Below, piece by piece: positions 26,612 through 35,724 of a DNA stretch of 64,000 nt. The DNA is from Flavobacterium flavigenum (GTDB taxonomy: Bacteria > Bacteroidota > Bacteroidia > Flavobacteriales > Flavobacteriaceae), in contig NZ_CP114285.2 of the NCBI RefSeq assembly GCF_027111255.2, positions 2,294,001-2,358,000 on the forward strand, read 5' to 3'. The position numbers and the translations under genes were made by a program. Positions within the stretch are counted from its first letter, which is position 1. Each line of letters starts with the position of its first letter. The notes under the pieces are model-generated. The model saw nothing but the letters and a program-made list of their open reading frames with translations. It had not been told where the DNA came from and ran no database searches.

Positions 26612-28714
26612 ATGCTTTTAAAAAAATATTGCCTTTTTCTTCTTGTTTTAATTGTTTCTCAAAACAATTTTGCCCAGGAAGAAAAAGGTAAATCTATTGA
26701 TGCTGTCCAGCCTGAAAAACTGGAAGAAGTTATTATCAGTTCCTTTCATATTAATGACAGTCTGCAAAATGCGCCGGCTTCGATTGGCATTTTATCTGAA
26801 AAAGAATTACTTCGAAATAATACTACAGATATTAGCAATGTTATTAATACCATTCCCGGCGTTTTTATGCAATCGTCAAACATCACCACAACCCGAATTT
26901 CGATTCGAGGGATTGGAGCGCGAACGCCTTATGGAACAAATAAAATTCGTGCTTTTTACGGAAGTATTCCTTTAACTTCAGGAAATAGTGAAACCGTAAT
27001 TGATGACATCGATCTTCAAAACATCAATCAGATTGAAATTATAAAAGGGCCGCTTTCGAGCGTTTATGGCGCTGGTTTGGGCGGTGCTATTTTAATTTCT
27101 CCTCAAACATTAAAAAAAGGTAATTATCAAGTCGAAGTCAGTTCTGTTTTTGGCTCTTACGGCTTATTGAAAAACAGAATAAGTTTTGATTTAAATGAAA
27201 AAAGCTCATCTCTAAACCTCAGCTATCACAATTTAAAAACAGATGGCTGGCGAGAAAACAGCGCTTACAATCGGGAAGGAATTACACTTGACGGCGAATT
27301 ATTTAAAAAGAAAAACAGCAAACTGAGTTATTTTTCGAATTACACCTATTTAAAAGCATATATTCCGAGTTCGATCAACAAAAATACCTTTGAGAATAAT
27401 CCCAAGGCAGGTGCGCCAACTTGGGTTGCATCAAAAGGGTTTAAAGAATACAAATCGACTCTGGCAGGACTGGCTTATGATTTTAAAATAAACGACCATC
27501 TCAATAATTCAACTTCTGTTTTCATTAATTACAAAGACAGCAACGAACCTCGTCCATTTGATGTTTTACGTCAATATACTTTTACTTCCGGCGCAAGAAC
27601 ACAGTTTTCTGGAGATTTTAAAATCGGAAAAATCAACAATCAGTTTATTGGCGGAATTGAATATTTTGCAGACAATTATAACGGAGATACTTTTCAAAAT
27701 CTGTATCAGCAAAATAATGGAAACGGAAGTTTACAAGGTGATCAGCTTTCGGCAACTAATCAGAAAAGGCACTTTTACAATGTTTTTTCCCAATTCAGAA
27801 CGTTACTTTCTGACCGATTTGAGATTCAGGCAGGTTTAAATTACAACAAAACCAAATTCGAACTTCAGAATGATTTTCCCGCTTCCGCGAATAATCAAAT
27901 GGAACATTACAGTTATGATGGCATTTTTTCGCCACAGCTTTCTTTGTTATTCAAGCCAAATGAAATCCAGACTTTTTACTTTTCTGCAAGCCGAGGATTT
28001 TCTCTTCCCGCAACCGAAGAAACTTTAACTAGCACAGGAAATATCAATCAAAACATAAAACCAGAAACGGGTTACAACTTTGAAGTGGGAAGCAAGCTCC
28101 ATCTTTTCAGTAAAAAATTATATGCTGAAATTGCGGTTTATCGAATGGAAATTAAAGATTTATTGGTTGCTAAAAGAATCGGAGACGATCAGTATAAAGG
28201 CGTAAATGCCGGAAAAACATTTCATAAAGGAATCGAAATTGCATTAAAACACAATTGGATAATCAATCGGGCTTTTAATTTAAATTCTTATGCTGGAGCT
28301 TCTGTCGGAAATTATGAATTCAAAGAATTTGCAGATAACGGAAATGATTATTCTGGAAACAAATTAACGGGAGTTCCAGCCAATACAGCAAGCGCAGGTT
28401 TTAATTTCAATACGAATTCAGGATTTTATTTTTCAGCCGATTTTCAGTTCACAGATAAAATTCCGATGAATGATTCAAACGCCAATTTTTCAGATTCTTA
28501 CTCTTTGCTGAATTTAAAAACAGGATATCAATTTGAGATTTTATCGGGATTAAAAGCACATTTAGATGCTGGAATAAATAATGTCACAAACGAAAAATAT
28601 GCTTCCATGATTTTGACCAATGCAACAGGTATCGGAAATGCGCAACCACGATTTTATTATCCTGGTTTGCCCATAAATTATTACGGAATTGTCTCATTAA
28701 ATTACGTATTTTAG
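26612..28714 (+). CDS. TonB-dependent outer-membrane receptor
   Basis: 700 residues with a signal peptide (MLLKKYCLFLLVLIVSQNNFAQ). The plug domain at about 30-150 has a TonB-box-like LEEVIISS, SIGILSEKELLRNNTTDISNVINTIPGVF, IRGIGAR and the plug end IEIIKGPLSSVYGAGLGGAILI. The rest is a 22-strand barrel ending INYYGIVSLNYVF with a terminal Phe. It lacks the carboxypeptidase-like N-domain and SusD partner of SusC proteins, so it is of FecA/siderophore or vitamin type; the substrate is unknown. The downstream helical-repeat gene starts after 22 bases. Confidence 0.9.
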   Translation: MLLKKYCLFLLVLIVSQNNFAQEEKGKSIDAVQPEKLEEVIISSFHINDSLQNAPASIGILSEKELLRNNTTDISNVINTIPGVFMQSSNITTTRISIRGIGARTPYGTNKIRAFYGSIPLTSGNSETVIDDIDLQNINQIEIIKGPLSSVYGAGLGGAILISPQTLKKGNYQVEVSSVFGSYGLLKNRISFDLNEKSSSLNLSYHNLKTDGWRENSAYNREGITLDGELFKKKNSKLSYFSNYTYLKAYIPSSINKNTFENNPKAGAPTWVASKGFKEYKSTLAGLAYDFKINDHLNNSTSVFINYKDSNEPRPFDVLRQYTFTSGARTQFSGDFKIGKINNQFIGGIEYFADNYNGDTFQNLYQQNNGNGSLQGDQLSATNQKRHFYNVFSQFRTLLSDRFEIQAGLNYNKTKFELQNDFPASANNQMEHYSYDGIFSPQLSLLFKPNEIQTFYFSASRGFSLPATEETLTSTGNINQNIKPETGYNFEVGSKLHLFSKKLYAEIAVYRMEIKDLLVAKRIGDDQYKGVNAGKTFHKGIEIALKHNWIINRAFNLNSYAGASVGNYEFKEFADNGNDYSGNKLTGVPANTASAGFNFNTNSGFYFSADFQFTDKIPMNDSNANFSDSYSLLNLKTGYQFEILSGLKAHLDAGINNVTNEKYASMILTNATGIGNAQPRFYYPGLPINYYGIVSLNYVF

Positions 28715-28736
28715 CAAAGTATTTAAACTTCGAAAA

Positions 28737-29288
28737 ATGCTTTCTGAATTACAGGAAAAACTGAATTATGTAAATGCTTACAGGGAAAATCGGCTAAGTG
28801 CGGCACAAGATGTTTTAGAAAATCATTCACTTTTTAGCGAATTAGTTTCAATCTGTTTTACACCTTCAGACAAAAACAATCATAAAGCCTGTTGGATTTT
28901 AGAATTTGTTTCTTACGAAGAATTGCTTTGGCTGCAGCCACACCTTGATTTTTTCTGTTCGAATTTGAAAGTTTTAAAAGATGAAAGTTCGCTTCGGCCA
29001 ATTGCAAAAGTGGTTCAGCTTTTGGTCACTTCACATTATAAAAAAGAGGAAAATAAAATCTGTCTATCCGAAGAAAATATACAGGATTGTATCGAAGCGA
29101 GTTTTGACTGGCTGATAAATGATGTAAAAGTCGCCACAAAAGCTTATTCAATAAGAACTTTATATCTTTTAGGAAAACATTATAAATGGATTCATCCTGA
29201 ACTAAAAGTTATTCTTGATAAGGATTTCAGCGATCATTCGGCAGCTTATAAAGCCGTTGCAAAAGAAGTTTTGAAGAAAATAAAATAG
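28737..29288 (+). CDS. HEAT-like helical protein of unknown function
   Basis: 183 residues, all-helical, no signal peptide. Repeating helix pairs (VLENHSLFSELVSICF, ACWILEFVSYEELLWLQPHLDFFC, ASFDWLINDVKVATKAYSIRTLYLLGKHY) resemble HEAT/armadillo repeats. Homologues in flavobacteria are sometimes labelled adenylosuccinate lyase, which looks wrong: none of the lyase signature regions is present. It starts 22 bases after the TonB receptor and may be co-transcribed with it. Function unknown. Confidence 0.7.
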   Translation: MLSELQEKLNYVNAYRENRLSAAQDVLENHSLFSELVSICFTPSDKNNHKACWILEFVSYEELLWLQPHLDFFCSNLKVLKDESSLRPIAKVVQLLVTSHYKKEENKICLSEENIQDCIEASFDWLINDVKVATKAYSIRTLYLLGKHYKWIHPELKVILDKDFSDHSAAYKAVAKEVLKKIK

Positions 29289-29296
29289 GTTTTGTC

Positions 29297-29446
29297 AGCC
29301 ACAGATTAAAAGGATTAAAAATGATTTTTAAGGTTGCCACGAATTACACTAATTTTCACTAATTGCAGTGCGTTAAAAAATTTGTGCTAATTCGTGTAAT
29401 TCGTGGCAAAAAAACAGAATCCTTTTAATCCTTTTAATCTGTGGCT
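29297..29446. repeat. Long intergenic inverted repeat B
   Basis: Nested inverted repeat. The outer 24-bp arms (29297-29320 and 29423-29446) are perfect and contain CACAGATTAAAAGG. The inner 16-bp arms, TTGCCACGAATTACAC at 29334-29349 and its exact complement at 29394-29409, are also perfect. It occupies nearly the whole gap before purK, immediately upstream of the purK promoter. Confidence 0.88.
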
Positions 29447-29457
29447 AAAAACTAAAT

Positions 29458-29488
29458 TTTGGCTAAAAAAGATTAAAAAGTATCTTTG
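29458..29488 (+). promoter_or_regulatory. Consensus Bacteroidota promoter of purK
   Basis: TTTG (29458-29461), exactly 19 bases, then TATCTTTG (29481-29488). This is a perfect match to TTTG-N19-TAnnTTTG, 17 bases before the purK ATG. It is the cleanest promoter in the window. Confidence 0.8.
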
Positions 29489-29505
29489 CAAAAACACAAC
29501 GCAAA

Positions 29506-30660
29506 ATGAATTATTTTTCTTCTGATTTTAAATTAGGAATATTAGGTGGCGGACAATTAGGTAAAATGCTTTTGTTCGACACCAGAAAATTTGATATACA
29601 AACTTACGTTCTGGATCCGAGTGACGAAGCGCCTAGTAAAATTGCCTGTAATAAATTCTTTCAGGGCGATTTAATGGATTATGATACGGTTTACAATTTT
29701 GGAAAACAAGTTGATGTTTTGACTTTTGAAATCGAATTGGTAAACCTTGAAGCTTTAACGCAATTAGAAAATGAGGGTTTAAAAGTATATCCATCTCCTA
29801 AAACCTTAAAAGGAATACAGAATAAAGGTGTTCAAAAAGATTTTTATGCTGCAAATAATATCCCAACTGCACCTTATAAAAGATTCGGAAATTTAGAAAA
29901 TCTAAAATCTGCCGTTTCATCAAACGAAGTTGCCTTGCCATTTGTATGGAAATGTACTGAATTTGGTTATGATGGAAATGGCGTAAAAATAGTTCGCCAA
30001 GTTTCCGATTTAGATACGCTTCCAAATGTGGAATGTATTTCAGAAACTATGGTTCCTTTTAAAAACGAACTGGCGGTAATTGTCTGCAGAAATCCATCAG
30101 GAGAAATTAAAACGTATCCGGTTGTAGAAATGGAATTCCACCCGGAAGCCAATCAGGTTGAATATGTAATCTGTCCGGCAAGAATCGATGATAAAGTCGC
30201 TGAAAAAGCCAGAGCAATTGCTTTAAACGTTTCAGAAAAATTCAATCATGTTGGTTTATTGGCAGTTGAAATGTTCCAAACCAATGATGATGAAATTTTG
30301 GTAAACGAAGTTGCTCCACGCCCGCACAATTCCGGTCATTATTCTATTGAAGCGAGTTATACCTCACAGTTCGAAAATCATTTACGTGCTATCTTAGATC
30401 TTCCGTTAGGAGATACAGACAGTAAACTTGCCGGAATTATGGTTAATTTAGTTGGTGCCGAAGGTTTCTCCGGAGATGTTGTCTACGAAAATATCGAAAC
30501 CATTTTAGGATGGAACGGTGTTACGCCACATATTTACGGTAAAAAACAAACACGTCCTTTTAGAAAAATGGGGCACGTTACGATTGTAAATGAAGATATG
30601 GCGGAGGCGAGACGAATTGCTGAGCAGGTTAAGAATACTATTAGAGTGATTAGTCAATAG
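29506..30660 (+). CDS. purK: 5-(carboxyamino)imidazole ribonucleotide synthase PurK
   Basis: 384 residues, ATP-grasp fold. The N-terminal nucleotide-binding turn is LGILGGGQLGKML; the ATP-grasp core includes VWKCTEFGYDGNGVKIV and ETMVPFKNELAVIVCRN. The metal/ATP loop is LLAVEMFQTNDDEILVNEVAPRPHNSGHYSIEA, and the C-terminal lid includes GKKQTRPFRKMGHVTIV. It carboxylates AIR on nitrogen using ATP and bicarbonate in de novo purine synthesis. The mutase PurE, the next step, is immediately downstream but beyond a long inverted repeat. Confidence 0.96.
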   Translation: MNYFSSDFKLGILGGGQLGKMLLFDTRKFDIQTYVLDPSDEAPSKIACNKFFQGDLMDYDTVYNFGKQVDVLTFEIELVNLEALTQLENEGLKVYPSPKTLKGIQNKGVQKDFYAANNIPTAPYKRFGNLENLKSAVSSNEVALPFVWKCTEFGYDGNGVKIVRQVSDLDTLPNVECISETMVPFKNELAVIVCRNPSGEIKTYPVVEMEFHPEANQVEYVICPARIDDKVAEKARAIALNVSEKFNHVGLLAVEMFQTNDDEILVNEVAPRPHNSGHYSIEASYTSQFENHLRAILDLPLGDTDSKLAGIMVNLVGAEGFSGDVVYENIETILGWNGVTPHIYGKKQTRPFRKMGHVTIVNEDMAEARRIAEQVKNTIRVISQ

Positions 30661-30683
30661 TAATTAGCATACAAAAAATATCG

Positions 30684-30770
30684 TTTGCCACAAATTACAC
30701 AAATTTTCACAAATTTTTCTTAGTGAATTTTAAATTTAATTCGTGTGAATTTGTGGAATTCGTGGCAAAA
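30684..30770. repeat. Long intergenic inverted repeat C
   Basis: Arms TTTGCCACAAATTACACAAA (30684 onward) and, near 30738-30770, AATTCGTGTGAATTTGTGG then AATTCGTGGCAAA, pairing with a few mismatches. It uses the same words as repeats B and E (CCAC, AATT, CAC). It lies between purK and purE, so in a purKE transcript it would form a large hairpin. Confidence 0.8.
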
Positions 30771-30834
30771 ACAAATAACTTAAGATTTCAGCTTGTCAAC
30801 TTGCAACCTGAAACTTGAAACAAAAACAAAAAAC

Positions 30835-31320
30835 ATGAGCAAAGTAGCCATCATAATGGGAAGCATCTCAGACATGCCAGTCATGCAGGATGCGATTGAT
30901 ATACTAAAACAATTCAATATCGAAACAGAAGTTGATATCGTTTCGGCACACAGAACACCGGAGAAATTATTTGATTTTAGTAAAAATGCACACAATCGCG
31001 GGATTTCGGCAATTATTGCCGGAGCTGGTGGAGCGGCACATTTGCCGGGAATGGTAGCTTCGATGTCGCCGCTTCCTGTAATTGGGGTTCCGGTAAAATC
31101 AAGCAATTCTATTGATGGCTGGGATTCGGTTTTATCGATTTTGCAAATGCCTGGTGGTGTTCCGGTTGCGACTGTGGCGCTAAATGGTGCAAAAAATGCC
31201 GGAATCTTAGCTGCACAAATCATCGGAAGCCATGATAAAAAAGTTCTGGATACGATTATTGCTTATAAAGAAGAATTGAAAGCGGCGGTTAATAAGGCGG
31301 CTGATGGTTTGAAGAAGTAA
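30835..31320 (+). CDS. purE: N5-carboxyaminoimidazole ribonucleotide mutase PurE
   Basis: 161 residues from the ATG at 30835 (MSKVAIIMGS); the in-frame ATG at 30793 adds fourteen residues that do not belong to the family. Signatures are IIMGSISDMPVM, VSAHRTPEKLFDF (catalytic His in SAHRTP), IIAGAGGAAHLPGMVAS and the C-terminal AAQIIG. It is a class I PurE that moves the carboxylate from N5 to C4. It is paired with purK upstream. Confidence 0.96.
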   Translation: MSKVAIIMGSISDMPVMQDAIDILKQFNIETEVDIVSAHRTPEKLFDFSKNAHNRGISAIIAGAGGAAHLPGMVASMSPLPVIGVPVKSSNSIDGWDSVLSILQMPGGVPVATVALNGAKNAGILAAQIIGSHDKKVLDTIIAYKEELKAAVNKAADGLKK

Positions 31321-31329
31321 ATTTTAATT

Positions 31330-31411
31330 CCACAGAGATTCACAAAAAAACTCAAAGACTCACAAAAATAACTTAGTGTATCTCTGCGTTTTCTTTGTGA
31401 ATCTTTGCGTA
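31330..31411. repeat. Long intergenic inverted repeat D
   Basis: The left arm CACAGAGATTCACAAA (31330-31345) pairs with TTTGTGAATCTTTGCG (31395-31410), with two mismatches. ACTCACAAAAATAACTTAGTG lies inside. It fills the gap between purE and the M3 peptidase gene. Confidence 0.7.
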
Positions 31412-31427
31412 ACAATACTATACAAAT

Positions 31428-33455
31428 ATGAGCATCTTAACACAATATTTCAACACTAAACATAATACTGCGCCTTTTTCGCAAATTAAAATCGAAGATT
31501 ATTTTCCGGCTTTTCAGGAAGGAATTGCTTTGGCGAAAGCTGAAATTGATGCCATCGTAAATAATCCTGAAGGACCAACTTTTGAAAACACGATTCTGGC
31601 AATGGAATTTTCGGGTGAAATTCTGGATCGTCTTTCGAGTATTTTCTTCAATTTGAATTCGGCTGAAACGAATGACGAAATGCAGAAAATCGCTCAGGAA
31701 GTTTCGCCTTTACTGGCTGAATTCGGGAATGATATTACACTGAATGCCGAATTGTTTGCTAAAATAAAAGCCGTTTACAACCAAAAAGAGAGTCTGAATC
31801 TAACTCCTGAGCAGATTACACTTTTAGATAAAAAATACAAGAGTTTCTCAAGAAACGGAGCCAATTTAGCCGAAGACAAAAAAGACCGCTTACGCGAAAT
31901 TGACAAAGAATTATCAAAATTGAGTTTGCAGTTTGGCGAAAATGTTTTGGCAGAAACCAATAACTTCGAATTGCATTTAACCAACGAAAGTGACTTAGCC
32001 GGATTACCGGAAGGCACAATCGAAGCTGCCCGATTATTAGCCAAAGAGAAAGAAAAAGAAGGCTGGATTTTTACTTTAGATTATCCAAGTTATGTTCCGT
32101 TTTTGACTTATGCTGATAATCGCGAACTGCGTAAAAAAATGGCGATTGCCTTTGGAGCAAAAGGTTTTCAAAAAAACGAATTCAATAACGAAGAAAATGT
32201 TCTGAAAATTGCTAAACTTCGTCATGAAAGAGCCAATTTATTAGGGTATAAAACACATGCTCATTTTGTTCTGGAAGAAAGAATGGCACAAAGTCCGGAT
32301 AAAGTTTTTACTTTTTTGAATGATTTACTGGCCAAAGCAAAACCAGCGGCTCAAAAAGAATTTGCAGAATTGACTGCTTTTGCGAAAGAACTGGACGGAA
32401 TCGAGCAGCTAGAAAAATGGGATGGAGCTTATTATTCTGAAAAGTTAAAACAACAGCTTTTTAATTTAGATGATGAAAAACTAAAACCTTATTTCCAATT
32501 AGAAAAAGTTTTAGAGGGTGCTTTTACAGTTGCCCATAAACTTTTCGGATTAACATTTACCGAAGTTTTTGATATAGATAAATACCACGAAGAAGTAATA
32601 ACCTATGAAGTTCACGATGCTGATAATAATTTAGTTTCGATTTTCTATGCTGATTTCTTTCCAAGAAAAGGGAAACGAAACGGCGCGTGGATGACGTCAT
32701 TCAAATCGCAATACATAAAAGACGGCGTTAACGAAAGACCGCATATTTCGAACGTTTGCAACTTTACAAAACCTACAGAAACCAAACCTTCCTTATTGAC
32801 TTTTAATGAAGTAACAACTTTATTTCACGAATTTGGTCATGGATTGCACGGAATGCTGGCGAATACAAACTACCCCAGTTTATCCGGAACTTCTGTTTTC
32901 TGGGATTTTGTAGAATTGCCAAGTCAGATTATGGAAAACTGGTGTTACGAGCCGGAAGCTTTAGCGTTGTTTGCAAATCATTACGAAACTGGCGAAATTA
33001 TTCCGATTGAATATGTGCAGAAAATTAAGGAAAGTGCGAGTTTTCAGGAAGGTTTGGCCACACTACGTCAATTAAGTTTTGGATTATTAGATATGGCGTG
33101 GCACGGACAAGATCCAACTAATATTACTGATCTTAAAACTTTCGAAACAGCACAATTTGCCAACACTCAATTATATCCTGATGTAAAAGAAAATGCAATG
33201 AGTACAGCATTCTCTCATATTTTTCAAGGTGGTTATTCTTCCGGATATTACAGCTACAAATGGGCTGAAGTTCTGGATGCTGATGCTTTTGAATATTTTC
33301 AGGAACAAGGCATTTTCAATACTGAAGTGGCTAAAAAATTCAAAGACAATGTACTCTCAAAAGGAGGAACTGAACATCCTATGATTTTATACAAACGCTT
33401 TAGAGGTCAGGAACCAAAACCTGAAGCTTTGTTGAAAAGAGCGGGATTGCTTTAA
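31428..33455 (+). CDS. M3 family oligopeptidase (peptidyl-dipeptidase Dcp / oligopeptidase A type)
   Basis: 675 residues, the length of E. coli Dcp/PrlC (about 680). The zinc motif is HEFGH (467-471) in LFHEFGHGLHGML, with the third ligand glutamate in VFWDFVELPSQIMENW. Other M3 marks are YSYKWAEVLDADAFEYF and SKGGTEHPMILYKRFRGQEP. It has no signal peptide, so it is cytosolic peptide turnover. The downstream-motif form ANTNYPSLSGTSVFWDFVELPSQ suits Dcp. Own transcript, closed by a terminator. Confidence 0.92.
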   Translation: MSILTQYFNTKHNTAPFSQIKIEDYFPAFQEGIALAKAEIDAIVNNPEGPTFENTILAMEFSGEILDRLSSIFFNLNSAETNDEMQKIAQEVSPLLAEFGNDITLNAELFAKIKAVYNQKESLNLTPEQITLLDKKYKSFSRNGANLAEDKKDRLREIDKELSKLSLQFGENVLAETNNFELHLTNESDLAGLPEGTIEAARLLAKEKEKEGWIFTLDYPSYVPFLTYADNRELRKKMAIAFGAKGFQKNEFNNEENVLKIAKLRHERANLLGYKTHAHFVLEERMAQSPDKVFTFLNDLLAKAKPAAQKEFAELTAFAKELDGIEQLEKWDGAYYSEKLKQQLFNLDDEKLKPYFQLEKVLEGAFTVAHKLFGLTFTEVFDIDKYHEEVITYEVHDADNNLVSIFYADFFPRKGKRNGAWMTSFKSQYIKDGVNERPHISNVCNFTKPTETKPSLLTFNEVTTLFHEFGHGLHGMLANTNYPSLSGTSVFWDFVELPSQIMENWCYEPEALALFANHYETGEIIPIEYVQKIKESASFQEGLATLRQLSFGLLDMAWHGQDPTNITDLKTFETAQFANTQLYPDVKENAMSTAFSHIFQGGYSSGYYSYKWAEVLDADAFEYFQEQGIFNTEVAKKFKDNVLSKGGTEHPMILYKRFRGQEPKPEALLKRAGLL

Positions 33456-33499
33456 GATTTTTAGATTTTAGACTTCTTAGATTAATAGATATTTTAGAA

Positions 33500-33528
33500 A
33501 CCGAAGCATTTTCAGCTTCGGTTTTTTT
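33500..33528 (+). terminator. Rho-independent terminator of the M3 peptidase gene
   Basis: 8-bp stem ACCGAAGC / GCTTCGGT with a 7-base loop and a T run, 45 bases after the stop. Confidence 0.85.
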
Positions 33529-33596
33529 ATTTGATTTTATCTAAAAATAAATTTAGTTATCTTCGTTATTGAACCTAATCTTATATTATATACATT

Positions 33597-34256
33597 TTGA
33601 AAAAATATTTTAAAATAGCGCTGTATTTTGCCATTATCGGATTGATTGCAATTGTTTCTATAAATTATCATGTAAAGTCATCTACCAAAAAATACATTCA
33701 TCATTCTTTGAGAAGGTTTCCTAAAAATGATGTTGGAATTATTTTTGGCGCTGGAATCAACGGTAATCAGCCAAGTAAATATCTTAAGGACAGACTCGAT
33801 GCCGGAATCCGTTTGTACAAAGCAAAAAGAATCAATAAAATATTACTTTCAGGAGATAATGGCCGCGAGGAGTACGATGAATTAACAGTGATGAAAAACT
33901 ATTGTTACCGACATGGAGTTGACACCACAAAAATTTTTATTGATTACGCCGGTTTCGACACCTACTCTACCCTGTACAGAGCGAAATATATTTTTAAAAT
34001 AAAAAAAGCAACTTTAATTTCGCAGGAATATCATTTGAATCGCGCCCTTTATATTGGAAGAAGTCTTGGAATAAAATCAGCGGGTTATTCCGCTAACAAA
34101 GGTGATTATAGGGGGTATCAATATGTCAAATTCAGAGAATATATTTCGATATTCAAATCCTTTTTTGATGTTTTGCGAAATCGTGAGCCTCACTTTTTAG
34201 GCAATCCAATAAATATTAACGGTCCTTCAAATTATTCCAAGGAAGACAAACGATAA
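33597..34256 (+). CDS. SanA/YdcF-like DUF218 membrane-anchored protein
   Basis: 219 residues with a TTG start (TTG AAA AAA TAT). A single N-terminal membrane anchor (FKIALYFAIIGLIAIVSINY) is followed by a DUF218 domain: VGIIFGAGINGNQPSKYLKDRLDAGIRLYKAKRINKILLSGDNG, then YDELTVMKNYCYRHGVDTTKIFIDYAGFDTYSTLYRAKYIF. SanA in enterics affects envelope barrier function and vancomycin sensitivity; the biochemistry is unclear. Monocistronic, convergent with the antiporter. Confidence 0.82.
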   Translation: MKKYFKIALYFAIIGLIAIVSINYHVKSSTKKYIHHSLRRFPKNDVGIIFGAGINGNQPSKYLKDRLDAGIRLYKAKRINKILLSGDNGREEYDELTVMKNYCYRHGVDTTKIFIDYAGFDTYSTLYRAKYIFKIKKATLISQEYHLNRALYIGRSLGIKSAGYSANKGDYRGYQYVKFREYISIFKSFFDVLRNREPHFLGNPININGPSNYSKEDKR

Positions 34257-34263
34257 AAAAACA

Positions 34264-34290
34264 AAACCCTACGAATTAACTGTAGGGTTT
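34264..34290 (-). terminator. Terminator of the Na+/H+ antiporter gene (minus strand)
   Basis: Stem AAACCCTAC / GTAGGGTTT with a 9-base loop. The minus-strand side is followed by a long T run (TTTTGTTTTTTT), the plus side by only a weak one. It probably serves both convergent genes. Confidence 0.75.
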
Positions 34291-34323
34291 GTAGTTTAAA
34301 GACAAAATAGGAATATTCGTTCT

Positions 34324-35586
34324 TTACTCTTTTTCTAAAACCCGCTTTGCCAGTTTTCCAACTGTTAATCCCTGAACAACAATTGAGAATAAAACGACAA
34401 TATAAGTTACTTCGAGCAGCAGGTTTTTATATTCTCCTTCTGGCATCGAAAGTACAAGTGCAATAGAAACTCCACCGCGAATTCCGCCCCAGACCAGAAC
34501 CATCAAAGAACCTTTGTTGTAGGCTGATCTGATTCCGAAGAATTTAAAGGTATCAAAGAATTGCCAGGGCAAAACTATAGAAGCGATTCTTGAGAAAAGT
34601 ACAATAAAGATGGCAACAAAACCTGTCAGCAGTTGTTTGTTCAAGTCTGGTAATAACAACAATTCAAAACCAATAAACAGGAATAAAATAGCATTCAGGA
34701 TTTCATCAATAAGTTCCCAAAACTTCTCTAAATAATCTTTTGTCACTTCGCTCATTGCGACTTTTTTACCATAATTCCCAATAATTAGTCCGGCCACTAC
34801 CATGGCCAGCGGACTTGAAACATGTAAACTCTGGGCAATCAAAAATCCGCCCATTACAATAGAAAGCGTTATGAGAACGGAAACTTTATAATCGTCAATT
34901 TTCTTCATGACTTTTGATGCAGAAAATCCTAAAACAGCTCCTAATAGAAGTCCGCCAATCCCTTCCTTAATAAATAAACAGGTAATAGAGCCTAAAGTTG
35001 CATCAAATGCAGGATCAGTAGCCATTTTAAGAACAACCGCAAACATCACTACTGCTACTCCATCATTAAATAAAGATTCGCCAACGATTTTGGTTTCTAT
35101 TCTTTTAGGGACTTTAGCCTCTTTTAAAACTCCCAACACCACAATGGGGTCAGTTGGAGATATTAATGTACCAAAGACTAAACAAAATATATAAGGAATT
35201 TTTATTCCTAAAATTGGTGCAATGTAATAAAGCAGCATTGAAATGATTAAAGCTGATAGTACAACGCTTATAGTAGAATAAATCATAATGGGAACTTTCT
35301 GCTCTTTAAGATCAGACATATTTACATGAAGTGCCCCTGCAAATAAAAGGAAGTTCAACATTGCGCCCATTAAAATCGCATTGAAATCGAATTCTTTTAT
35401 CAAATCAAAAAAATGTTTGGTAGTCGCAGGAAAATAAGAATCTCCCAAAAGACGAATCCCTACTGAAACCAGCATCGCAATAATCATGATTCCGATCGTA
35501 CCGGGGAGTTTTAAAAATCTTAGGTTTAAATAGGCGAAGAAAGAAGCCAGTACAATAAGTACCGAAAAGGTGTAGTATAATTCCAT
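34324..35586 (-). CDS. CPA1-type sodium/proton antiporter
   Basis: 420 residues with about twelve transmembrane helices. Family marks are LISPTDPIVVLGVLKEAKVPKRIETKIVGESLFNDGVAVVMF, which contains the Thr-Asp (TDP) and Asn-Asp (ND) ion-binding motifs of the two broken helices. Further marks are LIIGNYGKKVAMS and WGGIRGGVSIALVLSMPEG, typical of NhaP/NHE-like exchangers. It exports Na+ or K+ for protons at the inner membrane. TATTTTTG lies 16-23 bases upstream of the start as a possible -7 element. It is divergent from the GbsR/MarR regulator, but nothing shows regulation by it. Confidence 0.9.
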   Translation of the reverse strand: MELYYTFSVLIVLASFFAYLNLRFLKLPGTIGIMIIAMLVSVGIRLLGDSYFPATTKHFFDLIKEFDFNAILMGAMLNFLLFAGALHVNMSDLKEQKVPIMIYSTISVVLSALIISMLLYYIAPILGIKIPYIFCLVFGTLISPTDPIVVLGVLKEAKVPKRIETKIVGESLFNDGVAVVMFAVVLKMATDPAFDATLGSITCLFIKEGIGGLLLGAVLGFSASKVMKKIDDYKVSVLITLSIVMGGFLIAQSLHVSSPLAMVVAGLIIGNYGKKVAMSEVTKDYLEKFWELIDEILNAILFLFIGFELLLLPDLNKQLLTGFVAIFIVLFSRIASIVLPWQFFDTFKFFGIRSAYNKGSLMVLVWGGIRGGVSIALVLSMPEGEYKNLLLEVTYIVVLFSIVVQGLTVGKLAKRVLEKE

Positions 35587-35601
35587 AAAAAGTGATTTTT
35601 A

Positions 35602-35609
35602 CAAAAATA
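35602..35609 (-). promoter_or_regulatory. Possible -7 element of the antiporter gene
   Basis: Minus-strand TATTTTTG fits TAnnTTTG and lies 15 bases from the start codon. No TTTG at the right distance. Confidence 0.35.
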
Positions 35610-35688
35610 TCCTTCTCATTATTTAATCTAAAATTTGAACGGTTGAATTAACACAACTTTATAATTCACCAAATAAGTTTCAATTATT

Positions 35689-35720
35689 TTTGAAAGTTTA
35701 AAAACTTTTACTTACATTTG
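35689..35720 (+). promoter_or_regulatory. Promoter with embedded palindromic operator of the GbsR/MarR regulator gene
   Basis: -33 TTTG (35689-35692), 20 bases, -7 TACATTTG (35713-35720), 4 bases before the ATG. Between the two boxes sits a perfect inverted repeat AAAGTTT-AA-AAACTTT (35693-35708). That position would block RNA polymerase, so I infer autorepression. The same TGAAAGTTTAAAA string recurs at 36271-36283. Confidence 0.65.
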
Positions 35721-35724
35721 AACT

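Noticed and set aside
28737..29288. Adenylosuccinate lyase for the HEAT-like protein
   Set aside because: At 183 residues it is far too short, with no lyase signature; only its position near purine genes suggests the label.
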